From: DAOTWA01 sp034435955
GTDB taxonomy: Bacteria > Chloroflexota > Anaerolineae > Anaerolineales > Anaerolineaceae
Assembly: GCA_034435955.1 (NCBI GenBank)
Contig: DAOTWA010000009.1
Location: 1 to 64,000, forward strand
Direction: 5' to 3'
Length of the DNA stretch: 64,000 nucleotides
Positions 59,601-64,000 of this stretch are shown in pieces. Both the position numbers and the translations under genes were made by a program. Every line of letters begins with the position of its first letter. Positions within the stretch are counted from its first letter, which is position 1. Below the pieces are notes generated by a model. It saw only the letters and a program-made list of their open reading frames with translations. It was not told the DNA's origin and did no database searches.

Positions 59601-62032
59601 CGTTGATCGGCCTGGTCAGTTATCCCATCGTACGTCTGGCGCTGCCTGGACTGAACGATCATGGCTACCCCCTGGCGCGCATCGCCGGACTGGTCATCCT
59701 GGCGTATCTCCCCTGGCTGGCAGGCTCGTTCAACGTGCCATTCACGCGGACGACCATCACCGCGGCGCTCGCGATTCTGGCGGGGGCGGGCATCCTGCTA
59801 GGTTACCTGCAGCGCGAAGAACTTGCCCAGGAATGGAGATCTCGGCGAGGTTACTTTCTAACCGTCGAGCTGATTGCACTGGCATTCTTCGTTTTTGATC
59901 TGCTGATCCGTTTGGGCAATCCCGACCTGTGGCACCCGTATTTCGGCGGCGAGAAGCCGATGGACTTCTCTTTTTTCAATGCAGTATTGAAGAGCACCAC
60001 CTTTCCCCCTTACGATCCGTGGTTTGCGGGTGGTTACATCAATTATTATTATTACGGCTACGTCATCGTCGGCGTGCTGGATAAATGGCTTGGGATCATC
60101 CCGTCGGTGGCTTACAACCTGATCCTTCCAACCCTGTTCAGCATGGTGGCTCTGGGAGCCTTCAGCCTGGGGTGGAATTTGATCAGCGCCTGGAGAGGGC
60201 CTCGCTGGCGTACGCATCCAGATGGGGGGGATGGTCGTCCTGTCCACTCCAATTCTTACCTGCTGTGGATTGGCATCGCCGCAGCGCTGGGTCTGGTAGT
60301 GTTGGGGAACGAGGGCACGGTGCACATGATCTGGCAGGGCTTCCAGCGCCTGGCCGCCCCGGGTGGGAACATCGACCAGCTCTCATTTCTCCAAAGCTGG
60401 GTATACGCGGTTGAGGGGTTTGTTAAATTCGTCGGCGGAGCACATTTACCGTACGGCACAGGCGACTGGTACTGGATTCCGAGTCGCACCATCCCTGGCG
60501 AGGCCATCACCGAATTCCCCTTCTTCACCTTCCTCTATGCGGATTTGCACGCCCACATGATCGCATTGCCAGTGACGCTGCTGGCGCTGGCCTGGTCAGT
60601 ATCCATGGTGCTCTCGCTTGGTCGCTGGCGAGGTCCAGGCGGGGGTCACACATGGCTGGCGGTAGGGGTGAGTTTCCTCCTCGGAGGGCTGGCGATTGGG
60701 TCCTTACGCCCGACCAACACCTGGGATCTCCCTACCTACCTGACGCTGGCCGTCGTGGCACTGGTTTATGCAGGCTGGAAAGCGCATGAAACGGTTACGC
60801 TGAGGGTGGGCGGACAGAGCTACAAATTGGACAGCCTCCTGACGGCGCTGGCTGGCGCGGCGCTGTTGACGGTACTGTCTTTTGTTATGTATGAGCCGTT
60901 CGCCTACTGGTATGGGCAGGCTTACAACTCGATCGAGCTGTGGAAAGGGGATCGTACACCCTTCGGCTCGTACACCACCCATTGGGGACTGTTTCTGTTT
61001 GTGTTGATCTCCTGGATGGTATGGGAGACGCGGCAATGGATGGCGGAGACGCCCGTCTCGGCATTGAACCGGCTACGCCCGTTCAAAGGCCTGATCATCG
61101 TCGGCATCGTCGCGCTGGTTGGTGCGGCTGGCCTGCTGGTCTGGCAAGGCGTGCAGATCGGCTGGCTGGCGCTAGGGTTGATGGTTTGGGCCGGGCTGTT
61201 AATCCTGAGGCCTGGACAGCCAGACGCCAAGCGTGCGGTGCTTTTTATGGTTGGAACCGGGATTGCGCTGACCCTGGCGGTCGAGCTGGTGGTCCTGCGC
61301 GGAGACATCGGGCGGATGAACACGGTGTTCAAATTCTACGTCCAGGCCTGGACATTACTGGCGATCAGTTCGGCGGCAGCGTTGGGCTGGCTGCTACCCG
61401 AGCTGGTCGCCTGGCTTCCCGGCTGGCGCAACGCCTGGCAGACGGCTTTTGCAGCCATGGTGGCTGGCGCGGCTCTGTTCACCCTGTTGGGTGGGGCGGC
61501 GAAGATCCGCGATCGTATGGCGCCAGACGCGCCCCACACGCTGGACGGAATGGCCTACATGGCGTACTCGACTTACAATGAAAAGGACACCACGATGAAC
61601 CTGGACGCAGATTACCAGGCCATTCGTTGGATGCAGCGCAACGTATCCGGCTCGCCAGTGATCGTCGAGGCGAACACAGTGGAATACCAATGGGGCAATC
61701 GCTTCACCATTTACACCGGTCTGCCAGGTGTGGTAGGTTGGTCCTGGCACGAGCGGCAACAGCGCGCATTGCTGCCTTCGGAAATCGTGACCAATCGAAT
61801 CGCAGACATCGCGACTTTTTACACGACGAGCGATCCGCAAACCGCAGAAAAATTTCTCGAGCAGTACAACGTAAAGTACATCATCGTCGGCCAGTTGGAA
61901 CGGATCGAATATCCCGGTTCGGGTCTGGAAAAATTTGCCCAATTGGACGGCAAATTGTGGCAAAAAGTCTATGACCAAGCAGGTACGCAAATATACGAAG
62001 TGCTGCCGGCTCGGGCAGTAGCGCAGAGGTAA
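56669..62032 (+). CDS. Giant fusion: GT39-like mannosyltransferase domain, exported beta domain, DUF2298 (YYY) domain
   Basis: 1787 residues, no stop or frameshift. (1) Residues 1-~470: GT-C fold with LNWDDNQHLHPDERFLTMVE (acidic outer-loop motif), RLYNRRVGLLAAAFSALAVL and about 11 membrane segments. (2) Residues ~470-970: exported beta-rich region with two repeat-like modules, each with RGQTYTLTIS- or AGQTYWLRIEV-type strands, then a globular piece containing WCYRWAQPGMFQGKLGF. (3) Residues ~970-1787: DUF2298/Chlor_Arch_YYY domain with GGEKPMDFSFFNAVL, STTFPPYDPWFAGGYIN, then YYYYGYVIVGVL at about residue 1124. The next large gene (62404) is a stand-alone relative of part 3. The fusion suggests coupled lipid-linked sugar handling. 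Starts just 41 bases after the GT39 gene. Confidence 0.85.
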   Translation: MRQTESSKTTPKAWLFDALLVAILLVGAYLRFIGLNWDDNQHLHPDERFLTMVEGGIEPVKSLVEYFNTQLSSLNPNNRGFGFYVYGDLPIFIVRYLAEWSGMTGYDKVFLLGRAVSASLDLLTVLLVFLIAERLYNRRVGLLAAAFSALAVLQIQLAHYFTVDSFTLFFGTLAFYFAARVQTASARRMAASNGQGDPPTNETQMGELTDGPSATLVEPVRLTRARPHLLADLNSLTPYLLFGLALGCAVASKASAALLAFLLPIAAGVHYIQLPEEERKRESVLIWRNLIVAGALSILVFRVFQPYAFSGPGFFGLTPNPQWLANLKELAAMQRGDVDFPPALQWARRPFLFGIQNLTLWGLGLPLGILVWIGAAWMAWRMLAGEWKDHVLVWLWPLAFIIGQSLSFTKTMRYYILVYPFLEIIAAWAIVKAWDIGRNRMKGRWLSFAAAGLGTAVLLGTLGWAYAFTRIYTRPVTRVAATQWIYQNVPGPVNLQIKTDSGVVNQPLPYEYEETLSSQQPYLLAFHLSAGGSLAQVSLSQVAQLSQTDGAGEKALTVSLLADSNGQPIAQGALSASFKPEGNPSGQTVSVPLSPAVTIQAGQTYWLRIEVSGGQDPLQLSGPIMLDFANGQGLDPVPLPYASHGLRVGQSDQMGFIAYASGQIDQIVLAHAVDREAAPGQKTLQLSLNGGPGGQTATGVVQGDFLTGSDLRGQSYTVTLDRPFEVIRGQTYTLTISNLNGKGAIALYGSSPANESTWDDGLPLRMDNFDGYSGLYQNDLNFEMYWDDNQDKLNRFITTLDQADYIFITSNRQWATTTRVPERYPLTTAYYRDLLGCPPQDDLLWCYRWAQPGMFQGKLGFQLVKVFQSDPNIGPLDINDQSAEEAFTVYDHPKVFIFKKTPEYSSAQVRALLGSVDLSNVIHVLPREVPPHPMTLTLTTQEASIQQAGGTWVQLFDPASLLNRSQPAAAIVWYLMVALIGLVSYPIVRLALPGLNDHGYPLARIAGLVILAYLPWLAGSFNVPFTRTTITAALAILAGAGILLGYLQREELAQEWRSRRGYFLTVELIALAFFVFDLLIRLGNPDLWHPYFGGEKPMDFSFFNAVLKSTTFPPYDPWFAGGYINYYYYGYVIVGVLDKWLGIIPSVAYNLILPTLFSMVALGAFSLGWNLISAWRGPRWRTHPDGGDGRPVHSNSYLLWIGIAAALGLVVLGNEGTVHMIWQGFQRLAAPGGNIDQLSFLQSWVYAVEGFVKFVGGAHLPYGTGDWYWIPSRTIPGEAITEFPFFTFLYADLHAHMIALPVTLLALAWSVSMVLSLGRWRGPGGGHTWLAVGVSFLLGGLAIGSLRPTNTWDLPTYLTLAVVALVYAGWKAHETVTLRVGGQSYKLDSLLTALAGAALLTVLSFVMYEPFAYWYGQAYNSIELWKGDRTPFGSYTTHWGLFLFVLISWMVWETRQWMAETPVSALNRLRPFKGLIIVGIVALVGAAGLLVWQGVQIGWLALGLMVWAGLLILRPGQPDAKRAVLFMVGTGIALTLAVELVVLRGDIGRMNTVFKFYVQAWTLLAISSAAALGWLLPELVAWLPGWRNAWQTAFAAMVAGAALFTLLGGAAKIRDRMAPDAPHTLDGMAYMAYSTYNEKDTTMNLDADYQAIRWMQRNVSGSPVIVEANTVEYQWGNRFTIYTGLPGVVGWSWHERQQRALLPSEIVTNRIADIATFYTTSDPQTAEKFLEQYNVKYIIVGQLERIEYPGSGLEKFAQLDGKLWQKVYDQAGTQIYEVLPARAVAQR

Positions 62033-62034
62033 AG

Positions 62035-62385
62035 ATGGCGATCATATATCACATAGCGCGGCGGGCGGACTGGCTAAGGGCGCGGGCGGAAGGCGTATAC
62101 CGCGGGGACACGCTGGCAAGCGAAGGGTTTATCCATTGCTCGACCAAAGACCAGGTGGTGCGCGTCGCCAATCATCTTTTCATGGGGCGGAGTGGCCTGG
62201 CCCTGCTGACCATCGATGAGAGCAGGCTGAAATCTGAAGTGCGATATGAGGCCGCCGTCGATGGGGAGGTGTTCCCGCATATTTACGGACCTATCAACCT
62301 GGACGCAGTGGTGCGCGCGCAAGCGTTCGAGCCAGGCGAGGACGGCCGGTTCACCGATGAGGCGCTGAAAGTCAATTTCGACTGA
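62035..62385 (+). CDS. DUF952 family protein
   Basis: A 116-residue soluble protein of the DUF952 family: YHIARRADWLRARAEGVYRG, GFIHCSTKDQVVRVANHLF and FPHIYGPINLDAVVRAQAFE are the conserved segments, including a His-Cys-Ser trio. DUF952 proteins have an ADP-ribosyltransferase-like fold according to general family knowledge, but no activity is established that I can state. It begins three bases after the giant fusion protein and 18 bases before the next DUF2298 gene, so it is embedded in that operon. Confidence 0.85.
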   Translation: MAIIYHIARRADWLRARAEGVYRGDTLASEGFIHCSTKDQVVRVANHLFMGRSGLALLTIDESRLKSEVRYEAAVDGEVFPHIYGPINLDAVVRAQAFEPGEDGRFTDEALKVNFD

Positions 62386-62403
62386 AATGCAGACCGAGAC
62401 GTC

Positions 62404-64000
62404 ATGATCTCATTCATCCTCTGGTACCTGACCATTTCCGTGGTCGGTTGGCTGGCTGTGCCGCTGGCGTATCGCCTATTGCCGATGCTCCCCGGCCGGG
62501 GATTCGCGCTGGCCCGTCCATTGGGGTTGCTGATCTGGGGCTATGTCTTTTGGTTGCTGGCTTCTTTAGGCGTGATCGAGAATAACTCCGGCGGCCTGCT
62601 ACTAGCCCTGCTGGTGCTGATCGCGCTGAGCCTGTGGAGCGGCTGGAAGGATCGTTTTCGCGGGTTATGGGACTGGCTGAGAGCGCAGCGCCGGCTGGTC
62701 CTGGCAGTCGAGCTGGTGTTCCTGATCAGTTTTGGCATCTGGGCTTTTGTGCGCTCAGCCAATCCCGAGATCGCGGGCACGGAAAAACCCATGGAAATGG
62801 CTTTCATTAACGCCATCTTGCGCTCCCCGACCTTCCCGCCTCACGACCCCTGGCTTTCCGGTTACGCCATCTCGTATTACTACTTCGGCTACGTCATCGC
62901 CGCCATGCTGGTGCGACTGACGGGCATCCCATCGAGCGTGGGTTTCAACCTGATGGCGGCGATGATTTTCGGCCTGGTGGCGCAGGCGTCCTACGGCCTG
63001 TTGCACGACATGCTGGTCCTATGGCGGCGACGAGGAGGTGAGAACGAGGGACGCGAGCGGGTTTCTTTGTGGTTGCCCCTGCTGGCGCCTTTTTTCATCC
63101 TCATCGTCAGCAACCTGGAAGGTTTTCTGGACGTACTGCATTCGGCCGGCGCCTTCTGGACGCAAGGCGCGAATGGCGCCTGGACCTCGAGCTTCTGGTC
63201 GTGGCTGAATATCAAGGAATTGGTTGCGCCGCCGCCTACGCCGCTCTCGTTAATGCCCACCCGACCTGGAGGGGTGGTGTGGTGGCAGGCGTCGCGTGTT
63301 CTCCAGGATTTCACCCTGACAGGCCAGCCGCTGGAGATCATCGACGAGTTCCCATTCTTTTCGTTTCTGCTGTCTGATCTGCATCCCCACGTGTTGGCGA
63401 TGCCATTCGGCCTGCTGATGATCGGGATCGCGCTCAATCTCTTTCTGGATCACAGGGAGCGATCGATCGACATTTTCGGCTTGAAGATACGGATGGATGC
63501 GCCCGAGTTTCTTTTTACCGCGGTGGCTCTGGGCGGGATGGCTTTCATGAACACCTGGGATTTCCCGGTATACCTGGCCCTGGTATGCGCCGCTTACACG
63601 TTGCGGCGCTATCAGCTCATGGGATGGAGCCAGGCGCGGTTCTGGGAGTTTATTGGGCTGCTGGCGGCGCTGGGAATCGCCGGAGTCATCCTGTACATTC
63701 CTTTTTATGTTGGTTTCTCTTCCCAGGCGGGCGGGATCATCCCGAGCCTGATCTTCAACACGCGCGGAGTCTATTTCTGGGTGATGTTCGCGCCATTACT
63801 GATCCCCATTCTGGCCTGGCTGGCGCATCAATGGCGAAAAGAAGGGGATCGCCGCGCCTTGTTCTCGGGCTGCGGTTTAGCAGCCGGAGTGGTCGTTTTA
63901 TTGTGGGGACTGTCCTTCGGCATGGCCTATGCCATCACGCGCATTCCGCTGGCAGGGGAGAAGTTCCTGGAGGTGCAGGGTGCGACGCCCACCATGGTCA
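62404..64000 (+). CDS. DUF2298 (YYY) membrane protein, C-terminally cut by the window end
   Basis: At least 532 residues are open from the ATG at 62404 to the window edge. It has an N-terminal membrane pair, then the DUF2298 signature: GTEKPMEMAFINAILRSPTF, PPHDPWLSGYAIS, YYYFGYVIAAML, then TGIPSSVGFNLMAAMIFGLV. It aligns with residues ~1093-1135 of the upstream giant protein (EKPM, N-A-L-K/R-S-T-F-P-P, DPW, GY, YYYxGYVI). The later WDFPVYLALVCAAYTLRRY matches the TWDLPTYLTLAVVALVYAGW part of the giant protein. It is predicted to be a GT-C-like polytopic enzyme of unknown reaction. Confidence 0.85.
   Translation, partial: MISFILWYLTISVVGWLAVPLAYRLLPMLPGRGFALARPLGLLIWGYVFWLLASLGVIENNSGGLLLALLVLIALSLWSGWKDRFRGLWDWLRAQRRLVLAVELVFLISFGIWAFVRSANPEIAGTEKPMEMAFINAILRSPTFPPHDPWLSGYAISYYYFGYVIAAMLVRLTGIPSSVGFNLMAAMIFGLVAQASYGLLHDMLVLWRRRGGENEGRERVSLWLPLLAPFFILIVSNLEGFLDVLHSAGAFWTQGANGAWTSSFWSWLNIKELVAPPPTPLSLMPTRPGGVVWWQASRVLQDFTLTGQPLEIIDEFPFFSFLLSDLHPHVLAMPFGLLMIGIALNLFLDHRERSIDIFGLKIRMDAPEFLFTAVALGGMAFMNTWDFPVYLALVCAAYTLRRYQLMGWSQARFWEFIGLLAALGIAGVILYIPFYVGFSSQAGGIIPSLIFNTRGVYFWVMFAPLLIPILAWLAHQWRKEGDRRALFSGCGLAAGVVVLLWGLSFGMAYAITRIPLAGEKFLEVQGATPTMV

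Overview
The window reads as a piece of chromosome from a high-GC member of the Chloroflexota, most likely Anaerolineae or a relative. Pointers are the TopA with an N-terminal DUF5679-type zinc ribbon, very large DUF2298 (Chloroflexi/archaeal 'YYY') membrane proteins, an adenosine kinase of the actinobacterial AdoK type, mevalonate kinase next to an isopentenyl phosphate kinase, and many soluble or secreted beta-propeller proteins. This assignment is inference from gene content; the window has no 16S rRNA.

Layout. 1-0.4 kb: an internally deleted transposase remnant. 0.7-3 kb: PiT phosphate transporter with a tRNA-Arg directly upstream, and its usual DUF47 partner on the other strand. 3-9.2 kb: an NAD-linked formate dehydrogenase operon (NuoE-NuoF fusion, separate ferredoxin-like subunit, catalytic Mo/W subunit) with the maturation genes mobA and fdhD. 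10-13.5 kb: a translationally coupled prpB-prpC-prpD methylcitrate operon. 13.7-22.8 kb: signalling and envelope genes (HD-GYP protein, Ser/Thr kinase with an eight-repeat PQQ propeller, receiver-MinD/CpaE protein, secreted protein, YvlB/SHOCT-like protein, VanW/beta-lactamase-like serine hydrolase). 23-24.7 kb: gmd and a low-molecular-weight phosphatase. 24.8-28.1 kb: mtnA-adoK-ahcY, a cluster that recycles S-adenosylmethionine by-products. 28.3-36 kb, minus strand: recA behind a consensus-like promoter containing an SOS-like box, then two M23 peptidase lipoproteins flanking a PD40 propeller protein, DUF1015 and DegV. 36-44.7 kb, plus strand: ffh-rpsP-khpA-rimM-dprA-manC-topA and a membrane protein. 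44.8-49.3 kb, minus strand: greA, dGTPase, isopentenyl phosphate kinase, mevalonate kinase and a UbiA-type prenyltransferase. 49.3-64 kb, plus strand: tlyA, lepA, then a glycan module of epimerase, GT4, GT39, a 1787-residue GT-C/DUF2298 fusion, DUF952 and a second DUF2298 protein running off the end.

Together the genes suggest an anaerobic or facultative heterotroph that oxidises formate to NADH, handles propionyl units through the methylcitrate cycle, makes isoprenoids through a mevalonate branch, and builds a glycosylated cell surface from GDP-mannose-derived sugars (manC, gmd) and lipid-linked donors (UbiA, GT39, DUF2298).

The most unusual item is the GT39-DUF2298 fusion with its neighbouring paralogue. 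Secondary points are the split formate dehydrogenase with a missing cluster motif, the modified mevalonate branch, the recA control region, and several promoters whose -10 boxes lie 6-11 bases from the start codon, implying leaderless or nearly leaderless mRNAs. No CRISPR array, prophage, rRNA or intact insertion sequence was seen.
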